DNA from: Bilabrum cf. latius
Taxonomy: Eukaryota > Bigyra: Bicosoecida > Bigyra > Bicosoecida
Reading direction: 5' to 3'
DNA length: 64,000 bases
Assembly (NCBI GenBank): GCA_965178125.1
Contig: OZ237741.1
Span: 930,001-994,000, forward strand
The position numbers and the translations under genes are program-made. Positions 54,153 through 64,000 of the stretch are shown one piece after another (the first letter of the stretch is position 1; each line of letters begins with the position of its first letter). Under the pieces are notes generated by a model. The model was not told where the DNA came from, searched no databases, and was given only the letters and a program-made list of their open reading frames with translations.

Positions 54153-55650
54153 TCAGAAGCACTTGCGGTGCACGATCGAGGGCCCGCTCTCGTCATACTC
54201 GTCCTTCGAGATCCACATGCTCTGGAAGGTGGAGAGCGAGGACAGGATGGATCCGCCGATCCACACCGAGTACTTCCTCTCCGGAGGTGCCACCACCTTG
54301 ACCTTCATGGTCGGAGGTGCGAGGGCGCTGATCTCCTTGGTCAGCCTCTTCTCGATGTTGGGGAACATGGTGCTGCCACCGGACAGCACAATGTTCTGGT
54401 ACAGGTCAGACCTGATGTCCACGTCGCACTTCATGATGGTGTCGAACAGGGTCTTGTGGATGCCATCCGCCTCGAGGCCGACCTGGCTGGGCTGGAAGAG
54501 GGTCTCGGGGCACCTGAAGCGCTCCGAGGCGATGGAGATCGTGTTGCCGTCGGGCAGGACGTACTGCTTCTCGAGCTCGGACGAGGTCTCGGCCTTGCCC
54601 ATCTCTGCGTCAAAGTCCTCCGCCACGTAGCAGAGCTTCTCCTTGATGTCGCGCACGATCTCGCGCTCGGCGGTCGTGTTGAATGAGTGCCCGCGCTCGG
54701 TCAGGATCTTCATCAGGTAGTCGGTCAGGTCCCGGCCCGCGAGATCGATCCTCTTGATGGCGTGGGGCAGCGAGTACCCCTCGTAGATGGGCACGGTGTG
54801 CGACACGCCGTCACCCGAGTCAAGCACGCAGCCTGTCGTGCGGCCAGAGGCGTACAGGGACAGCACGGCCTGGATGTTGATGTACATGGCAGGGACGTTG
54901 AAGGTCTCGAACATGATCTGGGTCATCTTCTCCCTGTTGTTCTTGGGGTTGAGGGGGGCCTCGGTCAGCAGCACGGCGTGCTCCTCGGGGTTCACGCGCA
55001 GCTCGTTGTAGAAAGTGTGGTGCCAGATCTTCTCCATGTCCTCCCAAGAGGTCACGATACCGTGCTCGATAGGATACTTCAGCGACAGCACACCGCGCTT
55101 GGCCTGCGCCTCGTCGCCCACGTAGGACTCCTTCTGGTCCATGCCTACCATGATACCGGGGTGCTTGGGGCGACCCACGATGGAGGGGAAGACTGCCCTT
55201 GGTGCGTCATCGCCTGAGAAACCGGCCTTCACCATGCCGGATCCGTTGTCAACCTGCGATAGATGAATACGAATGCATTTGACTAATAAATAGTGGCGGC
55301 TATGCTTTCACGTATGCTACCTGGTGTGCGTGTGCCAGAAATGCGGCCATGCTGAGTCGCCCATGTTCGGCGGCCCCCCAGAGGCATCGCAGCAGGCGCG
55401 TCGCGGATCTGACGCGCACATTTGCAGTTATTTCTATGAACTATGCAATTGGACGGTGCGACTGGGGCTACGGCCTGCATGCTGGCGAGCCAAGGGCAGG
55501 TCGCACAAGGTCGCCAGCTGTCGACCGACACTCGCTTCCATGAGGCCGAGATGGTGCACCTTGCGCGTGCTGTAGCAGTGGCAGACAAGGCGCTCGGCAG
55601 CTTGGCTTTGCTTAACTACTCACTACGAGGGGTTGGCTTTCGTCTTCCAT
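54153..55650 (-). CDS. ACT: Actin
   Basis: Exon 1 55624-55650 (27 nt) and exon 2 54153-55253, with a 370-nt intron (GTGAGT...TATCGCAG). The spliced product is exactly 375 residues, the canonical length, starting [20 protein letters not shown] and ending [11 protein letters not shown] with a TGA stop. Filament-forming ATPase of the cytoskeleton. The nucleotide-binding loops ([21 protein letters not shown]) and the [10 protein letters not shown] region are intact. The tiny first exon ending in LV followed by a phase-0 intron before VDNGSG is a placement I derived from the protein's known length and the splice signals. No in-frame TAG in 375 codons and a strongly GC-ending codon choice point to high expression. 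Variation is modest ([30 protein letters not shown]). Confidence 0.96.
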
Positions 55651-56327
55651 GGCTTGTCTCTTTCCTTTTGCTTCTGTTGCAAGTCTTTGGTGTGAGCAAT
55701 CGGTGCACCGCGACTTGAGCACTGATCCGATCCTACCAAACCGGAAAAGCCGTCCAGCAAGAACGCGGAGCATCCCCAGACTGAAACATCCTTCTACTTC
55801 GACTATGTAGCTGCATCAGTCGGGCATACCACAGGAAACGGTGAAAGTACTCTATAACTTCATCCGTTCTGCAAAGATATTCACCATCCCGGACAAGTAT
55901 TCATTGCTTGCTGCTGTCCCAAACAGTGATCCATGGTGCGCGATTTGAGCTTCAGCGTTCGAATGGAATGCTATTCTCGCAAAATCCAACTCAATAAAAT
56001 TCAGACACTATCCGTTTTGTTCTATACCTGCATCTGCAGAAGCCACATGCCCCGAGTTTCCGACCCACGATGCCAGCAAACCTGGTGCTGCACAGTCTGT
56101 CCCACTGCCCCATGCAAGAGCATGTGCCGATGCTATCGGGTGCTCTGCTATGTATTGAAAGTGGCGAGGACACCAGCTCCAACACCTGCACAAGCAGTGC
56201 ACAAGCAGTGCACAAGCAGGCGCGCCTCCTTCGAGAATCGCGCGTGTGCCTCAATGGCACCGCTAGAACGCCGGCAAACAGCAGCGCTGCTAGCACGGAC
56301 GGAGAGCCACCGCCGAGCACAGGATCC
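55651..56327. other. Actin upstream region
   Basis: About 680 bp between actin exon 1 and the 3' end of the phosphorylase gene, both on the minus strand. Contains a small tandem gtgcacaagca repeat (56194-56220). Probable actin promoter. No gene recognised. Confidence 0.5.
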
Positions 56328-57317
56328 TCACACTCCAGCCCCCCCAGTAGCAACCCCTGCCTCCGCGGTACCTGCGGGCGCCTCGCCTCCGTTGTCGTGC
56401 GCGATGAGAAGGCGGATGGCCCCCACGGCCGTGTCGATGGCTGTCACCTTTGTCTCCGCTGCCAGCTCGGGCGACGCCAAGAACGACTCGCTTTCTTGCT
56501 TCTTGTCGGTTTCGCTGCTTCCCTCCTGCTGCTCGTGCGTAGACCCGATCACCGCGAGCACGACCCCGGCGCGCAGCCCGCGCAGCATGGACACGGTGTA
56601 CAGCGCGCTCGCCTCCATCTCCGTGGCAAGCACGCGGCATTTTTCGTAGGAAAGCCACTTCCTCTTCGTCTTGTCTTCGTCAGCAGTGTGCCCGGGCAGC
56701 TCGGAATAGAAGCTGTCCTTGCAGTGAGTCGTCCCAACGTGTGCCCTTCGCTTAAAGCCGCCTGTTCCCGCTGCATTGCTGCCCGAGGCTCCGGCAAGCG
56801 TCTCTGCCAGCTTGTAGCTTTCCAAGAGCGCTGCTACTACAGCTGGCGTAGCCGTGAGCGGCACCTCGGCTGGAACGTACGCCATGGAAGTACCTTCATC
56901 CCGCACACAGGCGTTGCTTACGACGACATCGCCAGCTGCAACAGATTTGTGAGTGGAGCCACACGTGCCCATTCGAATGATTGTGTGAACGCCATGCCGA
57001 GCAAGCTCTTCGAAAACGATAGCGGCAGAAGCAGAACCAATCCCATGGCTGCACACGCTCACGCGTTCACCATCCAGTGTTCCTGTCCAAATCCGGTACC
57101 CCCTCCTATTGGCTACCTCTTTGCCGCCTTCAAGCATTGCACCTATCTTTGGGACTCGGTCTGGGTCCCCACAGACGATGCAATACCCACCAATGGACCC
57201 CTCGGGAGCTGCCAGGTGCATAGTCAATGCGCCCCCTGTTCCTGAAGCGGCTTTGCCACTTTCTGGTATCTCGATCCATTCGCGTGTGTCTGACAGTTTG
57301 GGAAACATTGATAGCAT
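56328..57317 (-). CDS. Uridine/purine nucleoside phosphorylase family protein
   Basis: ATG 57317 to TGA 56328, 329 residues; an in-frame ATG at 57536 would add 73 residues with an Arg-rich, presequence-like character but overlaps the upstream BRCA1-like gene by 50 bp. Splits nucleosides with phosphate in salvage. Seen: YCIVCGDPDRVPKI (phosphate-binding GDPxR), VCSHGIGSASAAIVFEEL, IIRMGTCGST, DVVVSNACVRDEGTS, and the base/ribose loop TEMEASALYTVSML, as in uridine phosphorylase/NP-I enzymes. A disordered insert HEQQEGSSETDKKQ lies near the C-terminus, and the last 25 residues are Gly/Ala-rich. No in-frame TAG. The same-strand order suggests a promoter within the end of the BRCA1-like gene. Confidence 0.85.
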   Translation of the reverse strand: MLSMFPKLSDTREWIEIPESGKAASGTGGALTMHLAAPEGSIGGYCIVCGDPDRVPKIGAMLEGGKEVANRRGYRIWTGTLDGERVSVCSHGIGSASAAIVFEELARHGVHTIIRMGTCGSTHKSVAAGDVVVSNACVRDEGTSMAYVPAEVPLTATPAVVAALLESYKLAETLAGASGSNAAGTGGFKRRAHVGTTHCKDSFYSELPGHTADEDKTKRKWLSYEKCRVLATEMEASALYTVSMLRGLRAGVVLAVIGSTHEQQEGSSETDKKQESESFLASPELAAETKVTAIDTAVGAIRLLIAHDNGGEAPAGTAEAGVATGGAGV

Positions 57318-57486
57318 GGTACGCCTGGATGCGAGCGGCGCCTGGATGCGGAAAGTGTCAAACAAATTCTGGCGCTGGATCCAACGGAGCGAACGCGACA
57401 GCGAAGGTTCCAGGTTCGCAATATCAAACCAGGCACCGGCAGCCAGATACTGGCAGCAACCATGCAGTTGGCTGCCAAAGCTCCTA

Positions 57487-60400
57487 TCAGCTTGAGGCCC
57501 CTTCCTGGCCAGATACCGCGGCCCCCCCGCGCGCATTCACGCGGCCCCCAAATCCACCGAACAGCAGGTAATCCTGGACGGGCTGCAGCTAGTTGGTGGA
57601 CACGCAGGCAAAGACCCACCTCGCGTCAACGACTGGGCGCATGTAGGCAGTCCCAATGTCCAGCACCCTGTCCATGATCTTGCTGCTGCGAGCATCCACT
57701 GCCCCTCGTGCTTGGCCGCCAGCCGCCTTTGCGCTGCTTCCGTAGCTGGGCAGCACCTTGGCCGAGTGGATGATGATGCAATCGGTCAGCAGCTGTCTCC
57801 TCATCACGTCCATCTCCCAGCGGGCCCGCTGCAAATTCCAGAGCTGCACCGATCGGGACGCGCGGCTTCCGGGCGCGAAGGCCTTCTTCGGAGGCGGGTC
57901 TGCCAGCACCCCGCCAGTGCTCCACTCCCGCACAGAGTCAGCCAGCGCGGCAACATCGTGCTTTCCAACCAGGGCAGACGCCTTGGCAGATCTTCCCGAC
58001 ATGGAGAACCTGACCGGGGACGTTGACATCGACGTGCTCGCGCTGGCTGACCGAGACAGGGATCCTGCAGCGGCGGCGCTGCTGTCGGTGCCAGACCTGC
58101 CGTTACCTACCGCTTGCAACTGGCTGCGCTGCACCCTGTTCCCTAACCCTACCACGTCGTACCCATGCTAAAGGGCTTGCGAAACTCCAGACGTGAACGA
58201 AAGGGGCGACGTCGAGGCGCCAATGGAGGAGCAGCCCAGTCGCGTGCCCAGGTCAGACCCGGTTGGAAACTCGTCCGACCCACAGTTGGACCGCGGCGGC
58301 TGCTCGTACTTCCTCGGTGCACTGGACGGTCTGCCGCGCTGCTAGGACCCCAGCTGTGCGAGGTGCCCCTTGGAGGCACTCAGCTCCATGCATGGAGGCA
58401 CCGCGGCACACACAGGAGTCACGCCGTCGCGCTGACCGTAGCGAAACACAATCTCTGCAGAGTCTGCGCGCGCAGCAGCAGCAGCAGCCCCATCGCCCCC
58501 ATCTGCCTGCGAGACCACGCCAGCTCCAGCGCGGCCCCGCGCGAGGAAGTCTTTGCAAGAAACGTCGTAGTTCATCACATCTCGAGGGTGTGATGCAGGC
58601 CCTACGGCTCTGCGCATTGGTGCTGGCACGATGTGCTGCTTGTCGAGTTTGATGCCTACCTTGGAGCTTGACAGGGTCGGGACGGAGCATTTCTTCTATC
58701 CCTGGCCCCCGGTGTCTGCCAGAATGGTCACGGGCCCAAAGTCGTCCCCAGAGACGATCACCTGCTCCTTGAATTCCTCCGGATCGACGCCATCAGGGAC
58801 CGTGCTGCCACACCGCTCCACCGCCATCGCTGTCCTAAGGGACCCTGCCGTCTTCCGCAGGTGCATCTGCACATCTTTGTCCCGCAGTATCAGCACAGTG
58901 GCGCCCGCGGACTCCAGCACCGACCTCAGCGAGTTGGTCTGCACCTGGGGCTCCTCCGAGTCGGCGATCACGACCACCCATCCCCGCAACAGCCCAGACC
59001 TGCCCCTCATCCTCGTGACCCGGGACGCGCGAGGGACCCTGAAGCCCTCGGTGTCCGCGTCCACCTCGAACTCGTCCTCGGGCACCCAGGCCTGGACCTT
59101 GGACATGCGCTCCACCCAGGACGCGTCAAGCACCCAGCAGCCCTCGGCGAGGCCCCTGAGCGCCTTGGTGGTGCGTCGGCACGCCCGGTGGACCTGCAGC
59201 GGCACTGCAACCTAGCCTGGTTTCAGTTTGGGTGCCGGAGGTCCGCCGCCGGCCTGCTGCCTCTTGAGCAGCTCCAACTTGCTCAGTTTTCTGCCTTCCT
59301 TTGATCCACCGCCCGCAGGTGAGGCGGCTTTGCCGTCGTTCAGCTCCAGCACCACGTGAGTGTGGGCCTGCTTCGTGGTGCAAACGACGTGGGTGGTGAC
59401 ACCGCGCTCGAACTTGTCACATACCCGCGCGCCACCCTAGAGCTTGCCTTCTTCGATCAGCTCGTTGAGTTGCATCTTGAGTTCCTTGATTACCGGTGCC
59501 ATATCGCTTCCAGACGTCAGGGCAATCACAATGGGCAGCCTGTTGGCCGGAGGGCAGTCAGGCTCGCGCACCCTTCGCTCAAGAGGGACCGCCTTGCCCT
59601 CGTCCCTACCGAACAAGATCGGCACAGTGGCCTCCAGAGACTTCTCCATGGCGAGGTAGGACCAAACCTTGGCTTCTTTCGTGTCTGCGTCCGGCGCTGC
59701 ATCCGGGGCGGCCCCGGAGGCATGCGCGTACTGAAGGTACCTGGGTACCTCTGGTGGCGGCAACCTGTGCTCCAGCCCGGCTGCACCAATTGACTCCCAG
59801 GCCCGAGTGAGATATTTCTTGACGGTGTCCGCGCTAGGCTTTCCTTCGTCTCCGACCTCGCTTGCCACCTTTGCCAGTGAGAAGAACTTGGAATTGCGCC
59901 ACCTGTTCAGCGGCTTGCTAGCGGTGAACGAGGGGCTTCTTTGCCTGCCGGTGGCGTGCAGCACCCCCTGATGCATCTGCTTCGCTTTGGCTTCCTGCTG
60001 TTTCTTCCAGGCCAGTGCAGCCGGCGGAATTAGCTCTGTCTTGCCTCCAGGAGGCGTCCTGGCGACCATCTCCAGATCCGAGCTACTGTCGCTATCTGTA
60101 TCAGAACTGCTGCTACCACTGCCGCTGTACTCGCTGTCAGAGGAGCTTCTTTTCTTTGACTTCTTGGCTACCTTAGCCTTGGAAGCACTTGTTTTGCCTG
60201 CATCCGACTCGTCGCTGGATGACGAGATATTTCCTACCTTGCCCTTGGCCTGGCCCTTTCCCATAGCCTTCTCCTTGGTACCGGCACCCGCGCCCTTGTC
60301 CGAATCAGAATCCGAGTCCGACGAAGACGAGCCATTCTCAAGCTCAGCAACGTGTTTCAGCAGCGCAGGCGCACGCTTAGCTGCCTTTCTCTTGCTAGGA

Positions 60401-61872
60401 CTTCTCGAGGGAGGTGAATTGGCAGCACGTGGCATGGCCTTGGATTTCGTCCCTCGTGGCCTGCGCATGCTCTTTTGCAGCTTGTTGTGAAACTCCAAAG
60501 CGGCGGCCTTTTCCTCCGTGGAGGGAGGCTTTCGGGAGTTCCCTTCACCAGTCATGAGGGACGCAGCAGCTGTTGTAGCGCTTGGCAAGGATGGCATGGA
60601 GGAGCTGTTCATGGCTTCAAGAGCGGGCACGGTAGGGTTTGTGCCGCTGCCGGCACTGCTGGCACCGGTAGCGCTGCTGCTACTGGAGACGGATGTCTCC
60701 TCTTCTTTCGCTTCCTTTTCATCCCCAGAGCTCGGTGATGGCGGGATCGGAATGCCGAGGAGCGCAGCCTCCTGCCTGCTTTGCGCCATGACGGCATCGA
60801 GCTGCTCCTAGTCGAGCTGCTGCTGCTTTGCTATCTCATCCATCGCCTGTTTTTCCCGACGTCTCTCGAGCTCTTGCAGCCTTGAGACTCTTCGTCGGCT
60901 TGAACTTGATTTCTAGGATTCCTCAGCATCGGCTGCCTGTGCGCTGCTGCTTGCAATTGCGTCGCTCGTCGAAGAGGCGGCAGCAGCTCCGGCTCCGCCC
61001 TTGCTTTCTGTCCTTCTCCGCTTCGGTTCCTTCGGTGCAGCGGGCATTTTCGGCTGATCATTGTCTGTTTTATGACTCTCTCCTGTTTGTAGAGCGTCTG
61101 CGCTTGTTTTTGAAAAGCTCGAGTGGTCAGCGGGGGCCGAGGCGCCCGAGCTGCCACTCCCGGCACCTGAGGCTGCTGGAGGTGTGGGCGCTGCCGTGGG
61201 CTATGGTCGCTTCCTCTTCCTAGATTTAGGCTTCGCATCTGCCAAACTCTTCGAGGCAGTCTTTGCCAATGCTGCGATATCCTCGTCGCTTTCGTCGCTA
61301 TCGCTCAGCAAGTGCCGCCACTTCGAGAGGAAGTTGTCAAGCATGCCTGCATCGCGAAGATCTCTTCGGTAGCACGGAGTCTTGCACACTGGACACCGCT
61401 AACCGTCTTTAGAATTTATGCGTAAATTCTACTGCATGCATTCCCTGCAATAATAATATTTGGTTTGCCGTACATTGTATAAGGGCTTCGCTGAGGTCTG
61501 TTCTGAGCAAGTGCGCGGTCTACTAATTCATGGAGCCACCCGGCGGATAACCAGCCTACCATTACAAATAATTGAATACTTTCTAATCGCGGACTCACTT
61601 GCATAACATATGGCTACATGGTAGAACTACTGGAGACTGAAGGACATCTCGGCTGCGATATGGGCTTGTGCTTGCAGGCATGAGGTGGATAGCATGTCAG
61701 CAAATTCCACCTCCATTTCATGCATTACAAAAGGGACAGCCCAAATGAGTCGCTGCTATGCTCTTCTCGTGGCAGTGCTTTGAATGAGAGGGGTCGGTCA
61801 CATTTGTGCGGCTCACCAGATTGGACAAATGAAGTCCTCAAGCACCTTCTTTGCGACGCTCTTCCCAGCCAT
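57487..61872 (-). CDS. BRCA1/BARD1-type RING-BRCT protein
   Basis: Exons 61817-61872, 61599-61652 and 57487-61444, with introns of 164 and 154 nt; 1355 residues; TGA stop. Eleven TAGs are in frame (61429, 61399, 61201, 60913, 60808, 59437, 59212, 58696, 58342, 58168, 57589). The RING finger (residues about 16-57) is complete after splicing: ICPIC, PCSHMLCKEC, then MQ-TAG-NL and DG-TAG-RCPVC. The middle is charged and Ser-rich with a CAG run and nuclear-localisation-like KRKRP. BRCT 1 (about 660-820) has THVV and GCWVLDASWVERM; BRCT 2 (about 840-950) starts RGWVVVIADSE; a third BRCT end near the C-terminus reads DARWVFACVSTN-TAG-LQPVQDYL. BRCA1/BARD1 are ubiquitin ligases in homologous-recombination repair. 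The RING type and BRCT repeats support that group; which of the two is unclear. Confidence 0.88.
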
Positions 61873-62616
61873 TTAGCAACTCACACACAATTGAGTGCTA
61901 TGAAATTGCGACTAGCTGCGTACCAACCCTGAAATGGCCGCCTCGAATCCATCGAGGATCCAATCGGAGCCAATTCGTGCCGAAGCAACGGATTGCTTCT
62001 AGCCACACAGATCCGCCAGCATGGGATGTGGAAATTTGTTGGTCTTATTATCTGGTAGCTTCACACATGCCCAGCAATAAGTGGCAGTGTTCAGCTGCTG
62101 GGACCATGGCAAGGGTCCATGGACGAGGCACTGCTGCGGCTCTGGGAGGCAACGCAGAAAGGGCAAGAGCTGCATGTGTGTGCTGTTCCACGGCATAGCG
62201 AACTTGGTTATTGTGGTGCGAGTTTGGCTGCCAAAACTGCGTGCTAGGCGTCAGACAATCAGTAGACCCTGGTTGCGTTAGGAAGTGCTCCTGCCAACGT
62301 CTCGATCATCGCAGCTCACTGGAATTCCAATGCGTTTGCATCGCAGCTCGATCCATTTGGTTTTCGTGATGTACCTGACAGGGTGGATACGTGCTGCAAG
62401 CTCCTTTAGTGGCATCACGGCCTCCGGTTTAGCGCCAGGAATCCCCCGGTGTGCAGCGCACAGGGTTGGTAGGGCATCAGTACGGCATTGAACCAGCTGC
62501 CCAGTCAAACCATCAGCCAGAAACGCTGGAATCGGGAAGATGTGGGCAGACGTCAGCCGTGGCAGCCGCGCCGGCTGCACCACTCTAGCTTCGATCGCCT
62601 GCCACGGCGCCGCGCC
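61873..62616. other. Upstream region of the BRCA1-like gene
   Basis: Divergent space between the BRCA1-like gene (-) and the terminal gene (+). A minus-strand frame is open from about 62870 to TAA 62278 with one TAG, partly opposite the terminal gene; its product is not recognised and I prefer the plus-strand gene. Confidence 0.4.
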
Positions 62617-64000
62617 ATGCAACACCGAAAGACCAGGGCACACGCTGAAGAAATTTTGGAGCTGTCTCGGGAGCATTTTGGCGTTAATGACGGCGAGTTT
62701 AGGCCCCGAAGCTCGCTACAACGAATCTTGCGCTGGTGCGCTTCTCATGGTCGACGAGGCGTGCATGTGTACAGCGACTCCGAGCGCCTTCGCGTTGGTC
62801 GCAAGCTGTGCGCGACCCGGAAGCTGGGCAACATGCACGGGGAGTCTTTAGGCAGCAAGCTAGCCAGGTAGGCTCTCCTCGTCCTCGGGAAGCAGCACCC
62901 AGAGCACCCCCTCTGTAGACAGAGGCAGTGCAGGCCACACAAGCCTGCGGCCTCATCGTCAGTGCAGCAGGAGGAGGAGCATAGACGGGCACACGCGCAG
63001 GTGTGGCACCGGGATGATTTTGATAGGGTCGGAGACGAGCACGAATGCTCGAGCTGGCACAGCGAGCCCCCTCTGTCATCAGCGCTGTCGCAGCTGCAGC
63101 GCGCATTGCGTGCAGCAGGGTTAGAGACCAACAACCCATCCTCTGCTTGCCTCTTCCTCCCACCGTTCGAGACCACACCATTAAGCACGGTGCTCCAGCC
63201 TATTCAGCTCAGTAACACGCGCGTAGCGTCTGCAGCAGGCCTGCACGGCGACTTCACCGCGCTCCGACTGTCTCAGTACCGTTCCAGCGATGCCGTGGTA
63301 GCCTGGCTTAGGAGCCTAAGGTACTGGGGCCACGCGGCAGAGAGACACATAGTCGCAGATCAGACAGACTCGTTCGTCCCGTGGCTGCATAGGGCGTTCA
63401 TGGATGCTGGCACTGCCCGCGACCCTGTTTGGAGGCTGCACCGAATCGCGCGGTTGGTGTGCAAACATGAAATTCCCTCGAGCGATGAGGGAGAGGCCGC
63501 TCCTGGAGCAGTTGATGTAGATCGTCGACACTCTGCAGACAGCACGGCGTAGCTTTGTTTATGGGCCGGTTTGGGTCACGAAGATGCGACCGAACGCTCC
63601 AGACCTGATGCCAGAGGCTCCGTGGATCCGCCTGCCTGGCTGTCGACTAGGCTGCCTCTGATCGGCAAGAGCAACAGCATACGCAGGTATGAGCGCACTA
63701 AGCACAGTATGGGCAGGATGCTTTTGGGACAGAGCACATTTTCGACGGCACTCCATCACACCACAACCTGTGCAAATCCGGCTGCAAGACACATCAACAG
63801 CATGCAAGCATCCATGCGTCCACTCCTTGCGTCGTTTAGGGGCAGCATTTGGGACAGGGCGCTTGGAAGGGATCCTGCCCAGACCCGCAGAAGGCTCATG
63901 AAATTGCATGATCCATTGGGAGCCCAAGGACGCACGATTATTGCAGAGTCATCGCTGCAGTGTGGAATCGATGAGGATGACGGGTCACCGCGTGGTGCAG
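62617..64000 (+). CDS. Unrecognised protein, 3' truncated by the window end
   Basis: The frame runs from ATG 62617 (an upstream start is possible; the frame is open back to 62488) to the end of the window, with in-frame TAGs at 62869 and 63550 and no TAA or TGA over about 460 codons. The N-terminal part is basic and helical (SLQRILRWCASHGRRG, ERLRVGRKLC). After a Gln/Glu-rich stretch there is a more globular region with LSQLQRALRAAGL, AVVAWLRSLRYWGHAAERH and WRLHRIARLVCKHE, which suggests helical repeats. The part after the second TAG is Arg/Ser-rich. I do not recognise a family. The frame continuing for 150 codons after TAG 63550 is again consistent with TAG as sense. Confidence 0.55.

Larger units (their letters stand above)
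1..64000. other. Variant nuclear code: UAG = Gln, UAA and UGA = stop
   Basis: The annotation below reads TAG as glutamine (equivalent to NCBI table 15). Seen in the sequence: about 92 TAG codons sit in frame within 20 genes, and the frame stays open on both sides of them. Recognisable domains (RING, PHD, GNAT, iGluR ligand-binding, Trx plus TPR, Der) become complete only if TAG is sense. All visible gene ends are TGA or TAA. Glutamine is inferred from motif positions, chiefly TAG 48597-48599 in a GNAT motif, and from CAG/TAG exchange in repeats (51817-51842, 17284-17292, 5033-5041). Arg, Lys or Glu cannot be excluded at each single site, but Gln fits them all. I saw no tRNA gene with a CUA anticodon in the window. 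Confidence 0.93.

Noticed and set aside
56070-57245. 391-codon plus-strand ORF opposite the nucleoside phosphorylase
   Set aside because: Antisense shadow; the minus strand has GDPDR and MEASAL motifs.
62278-62870. Minus-strand ORF with one TAG and a TAA stop
   Set aside because: Overlaps the better-supported plus-strand terminal gene, has no recognised domain and its upstream frame meets TAA soon; kept only as a possibility.
1-64000. Explaining the in-frame TAGs as pseudogenes or assembly errors
   Set aside because: Only TAG is affected, not TAA or TGA (a single TAA exception sits in a splice donor), the frames stay open for hundreds of codons, and 20 unrelated genes show it.
1-64000. UAG = Leu, as in a rhizarian lineage
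   Set aside because: The GNAT motif A position, the SRP9 polar column, the glutamate receptor S1 site and the Gln-Ser/Gln-Gln runs all fit Gln and not Leu.
1-64000. Transposons, viral genes, rRNA or tRNA genes
   Set aside because: I saw no reverse transcriptase, integrase or transposase motifs, no terminal repeats and no tRNA or rRNA signature, although a visual search can miss single tRNAs.

Overview
The window is protist-like nuclear DNA from a eukaryote. It is GC-rich and gene-dense: about 26 genes lie on both strands, separated by short and often divergent or convergent spacers. Marks of a nuclear genome are GT-AG introns (88 to 370 nt where placement is firm), a 375-residue actin with a 27-nt first exon, SRP9, a cytosolic-type valyl-tRNA synthetase, an ELO fatty-acid elongase, a BRCA1/BARD1-type RING-BRCT protein, and several proteins with mitochondrial-type N-termini. 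I cannot name the species. Actin looks generically protist (SAR/haptophyte/cryptophyte-like), which is only an impression.

The main result is a changed nuclear genetic code: UAG is read as an amino acid, almost certainly glutamine. About 92 in-frame TAG codons lie inside 20 genes. Reading through them joins fragments that look like separate short ORFs into full-length recognisable proteins. Every gene whose 3' end I can see stops at TGA (about 20) or TAA (5), never TAG. Glutamine is indicated by the Gln of the acetyl-CoA motif (QGKGIG-type) in a GNAT enzyme, by CAG/TAG exchange inside Gln-Ser and Gln-Gln runs, by two positions in a RING finger, and by polar alignment positions in SRP9, the glutamate receptor and BRCT domains. 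Actin, ValRS, MoaC, a nucleoside phosphorylase and a paralogous ARM pair contain no in-frame TAG.

Layout. 1-6.1 kb: 3' part of a signalling-type protein (+), secreted GH5-like hydrolase (-), myristoylated AGC pseudokinase (-), coiled-coil protein (+). 6.3-10.2 kb: ankyrin-type protein (+). 10.4-17.6 kb: a 2393-residue RS/PH/CH protein (-). 18.8-22.8 kb: membrane alpha/beta-hydrolase-like protein (+). 23-27.3 kb: SRP9 (-) divergent from ValRS (+). 27.4-32.1 kb: MoaC (+), a membrane protein (-) with a duplicated 3' fragment nearby, and a CnoX/YbbN-type thioredoxin-TPR protein (+). 32.3-37.8 kb: SET-PHD protein (+), TBL2-like WD40 protein (-), fatty-acid elongase (+). 38-42.8 kb: DUF5722-like secreted protein (-) and organelle-type double GTPase Der (+). 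43-47.5 kb: two tandem paralogues (-). 48-53.6 kb: GNAT (+), NAD kinase (+), ionotropic glutamate receptor (-). 54-57.3 kb: actin (-) and nucleoside phosphorylase (-). 57.5-61.9 kb: BRCA1/BARD1-like protein (-). 62.6-64 kb: an unrecognised gene (+) running off the end.

The genes are not a pathway or operon. Several (CnoX, Der, MoaC, NAD kinase) fit mitochondrial or other organellar housekeeping.
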